Source: Bugulina stolonifera
Lineage: Eukaryota > Bryozoa > Gymnolaemata > Cheilostomatida > Bugulidae
Assembly: GCA_935421135.1 (NCBI GenBank)
Contig: OW285189.1
Location: 5,043,072 to 5,107,071 of the forward strand
Direction of reading: 5' to 3'
DNA: 64,000 nucleotides
Shown one piece after another: positions 47,244 to 57,984 of the stretch. Position 1 is the stretch's first letter; every line of letters starts with the position of its first letter. The position numbers and the translations under genes are program-made. The notes beneath the pieces are model-generated. The model was given only the letters and a program-made list of their open reading frames with translations. It was not told where the DNA came from and searched no databases.

Positions 47244-48139
47244 ACATGTATGGGTACAGTCTACACAGATAACATGACTATTACAGCACTATACAATGAC
47301 TGCACTGCCTGAGCAAGTAAATAGAAAATGAGTTGAAGCTGGGACATGCAGAGCACAGCTAGTATTACATGCTTGAATGAACATATGCCTAGGATGGTGG
47401 TGTGGGTGCCTATAGCCGCCCCTGGTTCTCTAGGTTCAAAAGTAGCCAACAAAACCCAAATAATTTTCAGTGGTCAATGTCAACACAATACAAATGTACA
47501 TGACTGTACAACTGTTATGCTTTCTAAAATTTGCAGACCATCAAAGTAATGGTACGTAGGGATGCGGCCAATTTTGGGCTATCCAATTGAATGCAAGTCA
47601 GCTAATTTTTCAGCAGTAAACATAATGAAACCGGTGCGGTGTTTGTCTGACCAGCACTGCTTCACACAGTGTCACATCACAGAATTTAGAGCAAAGAAAA
47701 TGAAAGGCCATACCAATGGATCCATAAATCGATGCAAACTTGGTAGTGCTGAAAGCTTTCTCAGCTTTAAGTTTTGCCATTTTCTTCAGAGTGAGTTGCT
47801 AGAGCTGAACAGGAAATGAAACCATTACGACATGCGTCGTGTTTTGGCATAAACACTTACATAACTTTGGTAACAATAGTATCTTGACTTAACTTTACCA
47901 AGTTCTCTGTTTAAAAACACTGATATTTCAAGTTTAATGATCAAAATGAAGCACGCATGAGGTTGCCCTATTTCATAACATTGTAGGTGCATCTGTTGTA
48001 TTGTGGTGACCGGCTGCCCTGACACGGCCTTACGACCTACAGGACGGCCATATAGAGTCACTCATATCAGTGACAGGACACTAAGCCGACCAGGCCGTAG
48101 TTAGCTGGCTCTGGCCGTATACTGTTGACATTATTATAT
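47244..48139. other. Non-coding stretch
   Basis: No recognisable gene. The first exon of the RGS22-like gene should lie here or beyond, but no exon ending in the required phase was found. The last 130 bp are GC-richer (CGGCC/CCGAC motifs) and resemble family-A/B LTR U3 sequence. Confidence 0.4.
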
Positions 48140-48654
48140 TGTAATGATCAGGACAACTCCTAAGAATCGACATTGCATCAGACTTGTTTCGACTGTGAAA
48201 TACTGTTCCAATACTGTTATGCATGTCTTAGCCATATTGTTGTGCTATTTCCGGACGACACTACGTCGGCCTTTTTACCGGAAGTTCTTATACTGTATAA
48301 AGCACATTGTTTTTATGTTCATTGTCTCAGTTCATGCTTGGATCTCAATAAAGGCACATCTATACTTATATACAGAGACTTTCACTTCGTAGATAGGTCG
48401 TTCCAGTTGTCAAGGTCTTCAACCTTGCCTCCCGAACTGCCTTCTAAGTCGGATCATTCTCTTTCTCAGGATAGTAAACAAGCATCGACTCAGGGTCCAC
48501 ATGAGACGTCTGGAGTAATTATTTGACTGCTAGTACCTGTTGATCTTTCATGTAACGAGAAGGCCTAGCACCACACAAGCACCACTCATAGTCTCTTCAT
48601 TTTGGACAAGGGAGTCGTCCTAGGACGACAGCACAACCCCCCAAAAAGCATACA
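48140..48654 (+). mobile_element. Solo LTR, family A (515 bp, deleted), TSD ATAT
   Basis: Begins TGTAATGATC, ends AGCATACA, and is flanked by ATAT at 48136-48139 and 48655-48658. It shares the ETS-like block, TATA-like ATACTGTATAAAG, CAATAAAGGCAC and the U5 region with family A. It lacks about 150 bp of U3. Confidence 0.85.
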
Positions 48655-48658
48655 ATAT

Positions 48659-49350
48659 TGTAATGTTTTGCTGTGTAAAGTTACGTACAAGTGCCGATAT
48701 GGCACGGGTACGGGAAGTGCTTGGTAGTTGGTAGAGGACGACCGAGGTAACTTCCACACATTACATAAAGAGTGAACAGTTAGTTAAGCTCTATGGTTGT
48801 TGATCTAAGGGCTTAGACCCGACGCTAGATTCATGAAGAATCCGGGATCGGCTAAAGGCCGATGAAGTAGAACTCACAAGGAGTGTAGAAAGAGTGCTTA
48901 AACGAGTGTGAGGATGAGCTCGGCCACTTAGGTCTAAGAAGACCTGTGGGTGAAGCTACCTGCTTGCAAGAGCAAGACTCTGTAGGTTGAGTTAGGAGAT
49001 GTTGCTTTATTAGAGCGCAATCAACAACTGATTTGATACAGCAAATGTGCTGGCTTTCATCCATAAAGTAGTTCCGGAAAAAGGTACGATACGGTATCGG
49101 GCCGGAACTTACGCAACAACATGGCAAAGTTCCGCCCGACGTCGGCCACCAAAAGGGTTGGCCTTACACAAAAAGTGCTTACAATATACCAGTATGGATT
49201 ACATATAAGTATGGCCGTGTTCTGGCACATCGGCACCAAAAGTATACAGGTAAAAGACTTAGAGAAAGTAATCAGGATAATAGGTAATTGCACACATAGT
49301 ATAATTGAACCATGTAAGAAATACGACAGCCTGATTGGCTAATAATAACA
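48659..49350 (+). mobile_element. LTR-like element, family B, copy 2 (692 bp), flanked by ATAT
   Basis: Starts TGTAATG, ends AATAACA, and is followed by ATAT at 49351-49354. Its left ATAT is shared with the adjoining family-A solo LTR. It aligns with 39477-41042. There is no coding capacity, so I interpret it as a solo LTR. Confidence 0.75.
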
Positions 49351-49583
49351 ATATAAGACACATCTTGTATACGGTAATTGATCATAATAGTAGATAATAA
49401 TGTAATGTCCATGCATGTATGAGATATTGTCAGTGTGTAGTTAATTCATACATAGTCTAGACACTAATGCCTTTTTAGAGTCATGTAGAAGTGACAATAG
49501 CTGGTTAGGTATCGGGGTCTTCTTGATGACCTCTGCATAGGTCGGTCTGGGTGTCGGGTCAGTCGGCCGGTCCATTACAATAC

Positions 49584-49811
49584 ATGGACTCCTTCATTCA
49601 GCAATTTCAAGCTGTGGCAAACGCCAATCAATGGAACAATGCCACGACTTTTCTCTACCTCCAGGAGGCTATACAGGAGGACAGCAAAGAGTGTGTTTAC
49701 GCTTCTCTTAGACACCTGCTAGCTGTTGGTCTACGGGACCTATGGATATGTATGCCAGGCTTAATCAGGGGCTCATTTGTCAAACATGCAAGTAAATTTC
49801 AACAACTCTAA
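49584..49811 (+). pseudogene. Gag N-terminal fragment
   Basis: After a GC-rich leader, the frame reads MDSFIQQFQAVANANQWN and LQEAIQEDSKEC, matching the pattern of the 42-kb Gag (LFIEDFTAMAERCNWND and LRAALHGPAQEC). Homology is lost after about residue 50, and the frame ends where the minisatellite begins. It could be the 5' part of a family-B gag cut off by the composite element. Confidence 0.6.
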
Positions 49812-49840
49812 GATGCACACCCATATCATTTGACTGTATT

Positions 49841-50066
49841 TACAGAAGTTACAAGGTTACATGTTCATATTTATTTACAACGCCAGTAGTTACAGAAGTT
49901 ACAAGGTTACATGTTCATATTTATTTACGACGCCAGTAGTTACAGAAGTTACAAGGTTACATGTACATATTTATTTACAACGCCAGTAGTTACAGAAGTT
50001 ACAAGGTTACATGTTCATATTTATTTACAACGCCAGTATTTACAGAAGTTACAAGGTTACATATTC
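49841..50066 (+). repeat. Minisatellite, 50-bp unit, about 4.6 copies (left arm)
   Basis: Unit TACAGAAGTTACAAGGTTAC followed by a segment ATGTTCATATTTATTTACAA. The same unit occurs in the opposite orientation at 56200-56443. Confidence 0.92.
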
Positions 50067-50747
50067 ATATGTAACCAGTAGCTACACAAGTTACAAGGAT
50101 AATTATTTACATGTTAATATTGCTTTTTAAATGTTTTTGTATCCGTAATATTCATATTTAGTTCTCATCGGCAACATTTTAGTCATCAATGGTAGCATTA
50201 CACTCACTCCAACGCCACTTGCACACTTGGGCATCTTTGTGGATTTATACCATTTTAGCTCGCTTTTTTGACTTGATGAGCGTGGATTGCCTAGACCTTT
50301 TCCTGCGCCTACTTACGGATCTCTGTTGTACAGGACATAGGTTTCTACAAAAGAAATATTTTAGTATGTTGATTTGTACACTCATCAGTAAGTGAGCCAC
50401 ACTATTTCTATGTAACATTGCTGCTACTCAATCTATTCAATGCTCATTGGACCCTATATCATTTTTGTGGTAGTACATGCATTTTTAACTACTTTTGAGA
50501 TAAATTTGGAAATTATACTTTGAACTATAATTAAAGTTGCTCACTTGCTAGCAAGGAGAGTTTCTGTTCCATATAAGAACAGCTCAGACCGTCTCTGAAG
50601 TGATCTAGCCTTTGGATATTTTTTTGCACAGTTGGTAGCTGCCGCTCACAGTAACTGGGATTTCTTGATACCCAGCTCGACCTCTAATGCAAACCCTCTC
50701 CATATCTCGAGAGCATTTTCTTCATACACATCAGTCCCAGCTGTCAC
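50067..50747. other. Stretch with decayed minus-strand coding sequence
   Basis: 50067-50530 shows nothing clear. 50530-50747 on the minus strand has fragments such as EENALEIWRGFALEVELG and ATNCAKKYPKARSLQRRSEL in shifted frames, probably the decayed 3' end of the transposase-like gene. Confidence 0.4.
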
Positions 50748-51464
50748 CTGAGAAGGTTCAGGGTCACTTTTCTCAGGTTTTGGTCGTAAGATGATGCAGG
50801 TTGTAACCCATCAAACCAGGAATCTGGTAGTTCTATCTCTTCTCCGGTGGCAATCAATCCTAGTTCTCTTTTGAATTCCACTGTCATCTGTGGCACGGTG
50901 TTTTAACCCTTTCGCAGGGACGTGTTTTTGTTGCAAACAGGCCTCCACAGGGAGGTTTATTTAGGGAGATTTTCGATATTCAATATGCCTTTGTTTGAAC
51001 AGCAATAATTTTCACATTTTTCAATAGAATTGCTTGATACTTTCACAGAATATGGAAGAAAGTATATAGAATTCAGAAATAGTATTAGTTTTCACCTAGA
51101 ATAAACTCAACTATTACTAAATGTATCCTGTATAGTCCCTGCTGTATACCAAAATTCAACTGGCCGTGAAGCAACATGAGAGACCGATGACTAATCCCTT
51201 AGACAAATACAAGGATATAGGAAAAGCATACTTATGTTAGATACATCATCTAGTATTTCAAAATCATGTCACCATCTGATTATTTACATATTATACATAA
51301 GCAAAGTGAAGCTCAACATATCAACACTCATAGTGTCCTGGTCATATCTAATTAGTTTTTATTGCAACAACGTATCAAATGCTATTACAGGTAATATATT
51401 CACATAATACCATATACTGTATTTATAATGTATATTCAAGAGCTTCTTGTAGTAGATGAGGCAG

Positions 51465-53691
51465 TCACTTGTGGTAGGTGATGAAGCACTCTCCCTTGCA
51501 AAGCCCCACTTCACAGTCTTTGCACCAAGTTGTGATGCAGCTACCTTTGAAGCCATCCTGTCTCTGCTGACAGCAAACCACACACTTGCGCCTTTTTCCA
51601 TCAGGGATTTTCTCCAAAAAGTGCCTCTCAGTCTTTCTTGCAGCAGGAGGGAGAAGAGATGGTCTACCCACTTTCTTCCTCGGGGCAGAATAGTCACCAA
51701 TGAGACCCTCCACCACTTTTATGATGAAGACTAGATGGGTCATTCTCTTTCCCTGGATGGTAGGGTTTGTTTTGTAGCATGTATATGCGTTGGTAAGTGT
51801 TCTGTCAAAAAGGTGGAAGACAACCTTTTTCCACAGCTTTACAGCTCCAAACTCACCAGAATAATGGTCAGTAATCTGATCTGAGAGATCAACACCTCCC
51901 ATTCCACGATTATAATCTACTACAACTTGGGGAACTAAATTAGTCGACCCATCCCATCTTTGCTTCTCAGTCATATTAGCAGATGAGAATGTAGTCAGCA
52001 GGCTCACTTGCTTTCTATCCACCCAGTTTATAGCCAGAAGATATCCTTTCCTACTAGCAACTATCTCTCCCTTGTTTTTCAGCTTGCATTTCATATCAGC
52101 TGGAAGTCTAACCCGGTTTTGTTGTATTGTGCCAGTGACATAGGTCTTCTTCAAAAGCATTTGCTCACACAGTGCTACACTGTTATAATAGTTATCTACC
52201 ACTAGATGGTGGTACTTGCCAACATGGGGTTCCATCAACTGGCGGCATATTTCATAAGGCTTCCCAAATTCACTTTGTGGCATCTGTCTAGTGTGGTACA
52301 TAGTTTGGAAGCAGTAACCAAATCGTGAGTCTGACAAGTTATACTCTTTTGGACCCACCCCATTGATGATGTTTTTTTATTCTAATATCGTTGACTAGAT
52401 TGTGCTTTCCCTTGAACCCCACTATTGACTCATCAATTGACACATCACGATCTAGCTTATACTCTTCAGACCACTTCTTGTTGAAGTGCTCTAATACAGT
52501 TCAGAACTTGTATAATTGATCTGGCTTTTCAGAACGTGTGTTGTTATCATTAGCATGAAAGAATCGCAGTATCCGCTTGAATCTGTCTAGCGTAAACACT
52601 CGTTTGAACATGGGGAAGTCCTGAGACCAGTTAGTTGAATCCCAATATGATTCAATGGTGTGTTTAGAATACAACCCACAAATGCTTTCATCCCTTGCAC
52701 TGTAACATCATACCAGTCACGTACTCTAGAGAGTTGTTGTAAGACAGGGTGAGTGGCATCATACTGAAGCTTGAACTTATTAGTTTCAGCAACCAACTTT
52801 TCCCAAAGTGAAAGGCCACCAGTCTCAGTTGAAGAACAAAATCGCTCAAAATATTCTACTGGCTGAGCTTCAGGAGCTGTAAACACTGGACCCGCCTCGT
52901 CAGCACCGATGAAATGCGAAATTTGAGGTGGACTATCTTGATGTAGATTGGTAATCCTAGTCCAACCATCTGCTGGTGCAGTTGTTGCACCATCACCAAC
53001 ACCTCTAAATCCATTATTTGCATGATCATTACTGTTACCTAAATAAATAATGTTATCTGTAAACTTTTAGAAAGCTCAAATAAATGTAAATATAAATGTA
53101 AATGTTAGTATAAGTGTAAATGTAAATGCAAATGTAAATGTAAATGCAAATGTAAATGTATGATTATTATCATTGATTGTGATGATCATTGACATTATGA
53201 CTGCTACTGTGGTAGATTCTAGAAGTGTTTTTGCAAGCTGGTATTGTAATTGTAAGGCTAGGGAAGCTGTTGCTTTTTTACCTATATAATAGGAGTTAGC
53301 TACATGTAGCTCTAGCTGCATGTAGCTATTTTAGATACATATATATAAGGGATTTTTATATACAAAAAAAGAGAGGAGTAGAGTAAGTAGAGAGAAAGTG
53401 GAAGAGAAGTTGAAGTGTTAATAAAAGTTAGATCTGCAAGTGTCTAGACAACCCAGAAAAGGTTTATGGAATGAGAGTTGAATGAATAGAATCCATAACA
53501 CTACTATGACTATCATTATGATTACCATTTTCACTATCAGATTCATCACTGCTTTCAAAATTTTCTAGTTCTATGTCACTCCCTTCACTATCTAACCAAG
53601 CACCATCACCCATAATATAATCCTCCATCCCAAAATCCCTTCTAACTCTTGATGATCTCCGTGGGAATTCATTCTGACTGGAAGTCGCCAT
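51465..53691 (-). pseudogene. piggyBac transposase, decayed
   Basis: The start exon 53691-53526 encodes the basic then acidic N-terminus (RRSSRVRRDFGMED, later ESSDESDSENG). Its donor joins in phase to an acceptor at 53038. The main exon carries the DDE core: VSIDESIVGFKG (first D), VVDNYYNS (second D), DYNRGMGGVDLSDQ (third D). It ends in a Cys-rich zinc domain (KCVVCC, CKDCEVGLCKGEC) before the stop at 51465. Breaks: a frameshift near 52660, a TGA near 52504 and a frameshift in a run of seven A near 52375. It cannot encode a full transposase as it stands. Confidence 0.9.
53085..53162. repeat. (AAATGT)n microsatellite in the piggyBac intron
   Basis: Imperfect AAATGT/AAATGC units inside the intron 53039-53525 of the piggyBac transposase. 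Confidence 0.9.
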
Positions 53692-53952
53692 TTTTCAAAT
53701 GAAAAAGTCTTCCCGAAAAAGTACTAGGAGAAATAGAGATGGATCCTCCGAATATATAAGAGTCTAAGTCAGACTATATTATTTGAAATGTTTTCTAATC
53801 ATTTCTCATCATTTATTTGTCAAGCCCCTCGAATTCAACCAATAAAACTTGATAATACAAAACGATATCGGAAGCGACATTAATGTCGCTTCCTCTAACT
53901 CACATAGTGTCGCTCGGCGACATAAATGTCGCTTTCCACGCAAAAGGGTTAA

Positions 53953-54466
53953 ATATACAAAATGTATCAATATAATGTAGGTTATGCTTTCAAAAATACC
54001 ATTCACCCTAAAATATTTCCACTTACCCCTTACTTTTTGTAGATTTTTCTTACGGAAGCAAAATAATCTCTTACTAATTGCACTGGGCTATCTACATATA
54101 CTTGTTGCGCCGGTTTTGTTTTAGAATATGTCTGTTATACTAGTAGGCCCTGAGTGAACTATGGACCAGAAGGTTAGCAGCAAATTGTTTTCTGAACTGG
54201 AAGCTATGCGCCCTATTTCGTCATTGGAATAGTACCAATGCCTTTTATCTATACTTAGGATGATGCAGTTACTATTTTATAAAACTATTATGAAATAGCC
54301 ACATGATGCAACTTGTAATAATTTGTATACTTCACTGAATCACTAATGTTATCTACCTGTAACTTTCATTGAATATGACTATATTCATTTAAATCAAATA
54401 ATGCCTCAAGGAAAGGTGCTAAATACAATGTAAATGATGGTTCATTTACATTGTTGTTGTTTGTGC
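53953..54466. other. Non-coding stretch right of piggyBac
   Basis: The rest of the intron of the transposase-like gene. It holds one short plus-strand ORF (54161-54232, starting MDQKVSSKLF) of unknown meaning. Confidence 0.4.
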
Positions 54467-54911
54467 TTACAATGTCGCACCTAACTGAAAAAATCTGCTT
54501 ACCGTGTTGCCAGCAGTCTTAGTGATGCTGTCCGAAACATTTGGACAGTAGAAACTTTGCAGCTCTGTCATCATTAAATGTACCAGCTGTGCGATGTTTG
54601 CTGCTTTACATCTAATTAGCATGTTATCTTTCATAACCAAGAAATCTCTTTCGACTAAGTTGTTGGTGTTGAGCCCACTAGTTGGCAAGCCAAGTCTTAA
54701 ACCAATCACCAAACTCTCTCTTTTTTGAAAAAGTTTGGTGACGTGTGCCTTTTGCTCTTCATTAACAGCTTTATCCAAGGCTCTCTTGTAGCTAAAGGAG
54801 TAATAATGATACAAATATATGCAGATCTACATGTCAATATGTAAGTTCTCAATAACATATTGCATACACATTTCACCCTAGTTTGTGCAGAATTTGGTAA
54901 TTTTTACCCAT

Positions 54912-55611
54912 GCAGAATGGATTACAATAAAAGAGTTGTGGAGGAGCAACCAACCAGAGTGGAGGAGCAACCAACCAGAGTAGAGGAGAAACTTACCAGA
55001 ATGGAGGAGCAGCTTACCAGACTGGAGGAGCAACCAACCAGACTGGAGGAGCAACCTCTGCAAACACATATTTTGACACAAACACCAACTCCGGAGAGCA
55101 ATGACCAAGGTGTGTACATAACTGTAGTGTTTCTATGCACAATGTATCATGACATGCAGAAGTAATAAGGTAATAGAAAGAGGTCAGGTCAATCAACACC
55201 ATGACAGCACACAGTGTAGGGTCCGAAATAGAAGACCATCAACCAAAATGCGAAATTGCAGAATGCAGAATGGATTACCATAAAAATGTTGCGGAGGAGC
55301 AACCAACCGGAGTGGAGGAGCAGCCAACCAGAGTAAAGGAGAAACTTACCAGAATGGAGGAGCAGCTTACCAGACTGGAGGAGCAACCAACCAGAGTGGA
55401 GGAGCAACCTCTGCAAACACATATTTTGACACAAACACCAACTCCGGAGAGCAATGACCAAGGTGTGTACATAACTGTAGTGTTCCTATGCACGATGTAT
55501 CCTAACATGCAGAAGTAATAAGGTAATAGAAAGAGGTCAGGTCAATCAACACCATGACAGCACACAGTGTAGGGTCCGAATTCAAAGACCATCAACCAAA
55601 ATGCGAAATTA
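54912..55611 (+). repeat. Tandem duplication, 353-bp unit, with exon inside
   Basis: 54912-55264 and 55265-55611 are direct repeats with about 95% identity by eye. Each includes an acceptor, the 194-bp coiled-coil exon and the donor GTGTGTAC. Because each exon begins by completing a codon and ends in phase 1, the two cannot be spliced in series in frame. Confidence 0.9.
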
Positions 55612-56119
55612 GCCACTTAAAAAGAGAAGTCAAGTATAAATAAGTTGTCATATAGGAAAATATAGGCCTTTGGCTACTTTTCTAAGGGCAATGTCGACGG
55701 GGGAAGATTGATTGATGTCGAAAATGTGTATATACACATTATTGCATTTTGCACAAATATAATGAGCATCATCAACAAGATGACAAGGAGTGCCAAATTA
55801 ATATAAGCCTATAAAATGGTGTGACCCAACCATCCTGCATGACTATATCTCAAATTGCATTTCAGAAAATCGGTGGAGCGATACTGGTGATGGCAACGAT
55901 GCTTTGACACCTCAGCTCAAACAGAGGAAGTTGTATGAAGGTAAGCTTATGAATTTGATTGAAGGCAGCTATCAATTCTATCAACATCCAATCTGTGCAA
56001 CACTCAACTAAGCCACATATTGCACTGATAAACATACAGTGTACATTCTACTTGTAGGGTCAATAACGAGACGCTCCCGCAAAAAGCGTCGACAAAGACT
56101 TGACAAGAAGTTGATTTAA
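54916..56119 (+). CDS. Small coiled-coil protein with a basic tail, inside the composite element
   Basis: Exons: 54916-55109 (or its duplicate 55269-55462), 55866-55940, 56058-56119 (stop TAA). All have AG/GT boundaries and matching phases. The first encodes a run of seven-residue units of the form R-V/M/L-E-E-Q-P/L-T (21-bp DNA repeats), ending TQTPTPESNDQ. The second encodes ENRWSDTGDGND. The last is strongly basic (RRSRKKRRQRLDKK), a likely nuclear or nucleic-acid-binding tail. The visible product is about 109 residues; an upstream exon may exist. I do not recognise the family. Its position beside the transposase-like gene suggests an accessory protein of the element, which is inference. 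Confidence 0.6.
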
Positions 56120-56199
56120 CAACTTATAATAATGAAACCAGAAGACTAAATGCAATATGCTGGTTTTTATCAAAAAATAATGCTGTAATAAAATGAACG

Positions 56200-56443
56200 C
56201 AAACCATGTAAGCTGTGTAACTACTGGCACTATAATAAAATCTGAACATGTAGCCTTGTAAATAAATATAAAATATGTAACCATGTAACTTCTGTAACTA
56301 ATGGACCTGTAAATAAATACTAACAGGTGACCTTGTAACTTCTGTAACTACTGGCGCTGTAAATAAATATTAACATGTAACCTTGTAACTTCTGTAACTA
56401 CTGGCATTGCAAATAAATAAAAAGATGTAACCCATGTAACTAA
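56200..56443 (-). repeat. Minisatellite, 50-bp unit, about 4 copies (right arm, inverted)
   Basis: Unit GTAACCTTGTAACTTCTGTA followed by ACTACTGGCGCTGTAAATAA, the reverse complement of the left-arm unit at 49841-50066. It is more diverged toward the interior. Confidence 0.9.
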
Positions 56444-56474
56444 CGTATGAATAAGTATATGATTATAATATATT

Positions 56475-56651
56475 GTAGCCATGTAACCAGATAAATTGAG
56501 TTGCTGGCGAGGGTAGGATATAAATATAATCTCTTGTAACCACGTAATCAAATAAATCGAGTTGCTGGCGAGGGTAGGATATTAATATAATCTCTTGTAA
56601 CCATGTAACCAATAATAAATTGAGTTGTTGACGAGGGTAGGATATTAACTT
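56475..56651. repeat. Minisatellite, 61-bp unit, 2.9 copies
   Basis: The unit contains GTAACCAGATAAATTGAGTTG and GGCGAGGGTAGGATAT. It follows the right arm and has no counterpart on the left. Confidence 0.93.
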
Positions 56652-57267
56652 ATGCTTGCCTGTACCACTGGTACAGAGACGACCCCCCCTATGAAGCAGC
56701 GCGACGAAGGCGTCAGCCGACGACCAAGCTGCACACGGGGACTCCCAGGGACCCCAGGGAGCCGGATGACAAACAGGCACAAAAACGACGAGTTCTGGTC
56801 CAGTTCGACACCGTCGGCGCCAGTGAGCATTGTAACAAACAGGCGTGAAAACGGCCATCCACGGCCCAGCCTGTCCCTGTTGCAATGGACTCCCAAGCTT
56901 CTAGATTGGTGGCAAGGTAACCCCACACTTGGACGACCCACCCAAATGCAAGTCGTCGCAGGCAGAGCTCGGGCCGTCCCTTGGGAATGGATGGCCAGGA
57001 TTCAGAAACGGCCAGTCGTCGAAGTAGGGCGTGGCCTAACGCGGACGACTGACCGCAGTGATGTCTAGAATCCATCGGGTATTAGCGCTGCCTATATAAG
57101 TAGGGACACTTGCTTCGAGCATAGAAGCTGTGAGAGAATTACTATGCGGACCACTCGTCTCCGCTCATGCGCATGTTGTTCTCAGACATTTTGCCTTGAG
57201 CCAACGTGTGATATCCCGGAGAATTCGAAACTTATAAGGCTGTGCTACGCCTACCTATGAAGAAAGT
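56652..57267 (+). promoter_or_regulatory. GC-rich LTR/promoter-like block with TATA box
   Basis: Abruptly GC-rich, full of CGGACGAC and CGGCC-type motifs as in family-A/B LTRs. A TATA box (CCTATATAAGTAGGG) is at about 57090-57105 and the Gag-like frame starts about 165 bp later. The ORF over 56652-57068 has no recognisable motif and I treat it as U3 sequence. The LTR ends were not found. Confidence 0.5.
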
Positions 57268-57984
57268 ATGGATTCCCAAGGTAAGTTATGGGATGAGCTG
57301 GCTTCTCGGCAGCTAAATAAATCGTTGGACAACCCAGGGTTCGACCGTAAGTCGTCCGGACAGTCTGATGGGCTGTTGGATTCCTCACTCGAAAGTTTGG
57401 CTGCTACTTTAAATACTCCTACGAGGCCCCTATCTGGGAACGTTGGTTTTCAGAGGATATGTAGAGTGAGTAGTAATCCAGGCTCGAAAGGACCACACAC
57501 ATAGGCTATCTCCGACGGCCCGGTCACCAACGACTATGAGGCTTCAGGGAAGAACACAAAAGGAACCTCAGATTCAGCCTGCATGCATGCCGGGACCGTT
57601 GGCGACCGGGCTGGATGGGCCTTGTCAGCCGGCGCTCCCCGCAGTGCCTGTAGACGGGTTGGAACAGGTGATTGATCTGTCTAAGCTAGACACCCTGTTA
57701 TATTTAAAAGGGAGGCAAGATTCGACAGTGGAGATGACGGCTATGGAGTCGGTCATGTGGAACCGGCCACGACTTCTTGGAGTTGCCTAACCCTCTTTCG
57801 GGAAAGAAATGGTTAACAAAGGAAACGCAGGGGTTGGTGGACAACTGTGTGGTCCAGACTGGAGAACGGTGGTGTGGTGCCACCTCTGCATGTTCCCTGG
57901 GACCTTTAAACGAGTAGGATTTCATGTATACCAGCACTTTTCTGGGTGTTACTGCGCCTGCAGTAACACCGAGAACACTTAAGA
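57268..57984 (+). pseudogene. Second Gag-like gene with the same zinc-finger pattern, broken
   Basis: ATG at 57268 (MDSQGKLWDELASRQ). Coding signal then shifts frame near 57500, meets a TAA at 57788-57790 and shifts again near 57870. The C-terminal part reads KKWLTKETQGLVDN, then C-x2-C-x11-H-x3-H followed by F-x3-Y-C-x-C. The finger spacing is identical to the 44.4-kb Gag, with shared G-T-x-K-R and Q-H-F residues and a similar W-x-T-Q-x-D lead-in. It is therefore a diverged member of the same gag-only superfamily. Its 3' end abuts a LINE fragment. Confidence 0.7.

Larger units (their letters stand above)
50907..53948 (-). mobile_element. piggyBac element, 3042 bp, TTAA-flanked
   Basis: Flanked by TTAA at 50903-50906 and 53949-53952. 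Ends CCCTTTCGCAGGG (left) and, on the other strand, CCCTTTTGCGTGG (right), the CCC-type termini of piggyBac elements. It encodes a decayed transposase on the minus strand. The right end carries subterminal palindromes AGCGACATTAATGTCGCT and GCGACATAAATGTCGC. Confidence 0.92.
50748..54791 (-). pseudogene. Transposase-like gene interrupted by piggyBac
   Basis: Two exons join in phase across an intron: 54791-54503 and 50887-50748. The first encodes a motif-rich segment (KRESLVIGLRLGLPTSG, then LNTNNLVERDFLVMKD and LIRCKAANIAQLVHLMM); a T-N-N-x2-E-x5-K-D pattern of this kind appears in C-terminal parts of some SWIM/MULE-type transposase-derived proteins, from memory. The second continues TVEFKRELGLIATGEE. 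The piggyBac at 50907-53948 lies wholly inside the intron. The family assignment is tentative; a domesticated or unknown protein is possible. The 5' exons should lie above 54791 but were not resolved. Confidence 0.45.
49838..56443. mobile_element. Putative composite DNA element bounded by inverted minisatellites
   Basis: The same 50-bp unit lies in tandem at both ends in inverted orientation, about 6.1 kb apart. Between them are a minus-strand transposase-like gene (exons at 54.8 and 50.9 kb), a plus-strand coiled-coil gene (54916-56119) and an inserted piggyBac. Long terminal repeats made of tandem units are known in Mutator-like and related DNA transposons. I could not find a target-site duplication or exact termini, so the element is inferred. 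Confidence 0.45.

Noticed and set aside
54878..55508. Minus-strand Leu/Ser-rich ORFs (LLLHSGWLLL repeats)
   Set aside because: They are antisense to the coiled-coil exons. The plus strand has splice sites and phase support; the minus strand has none.
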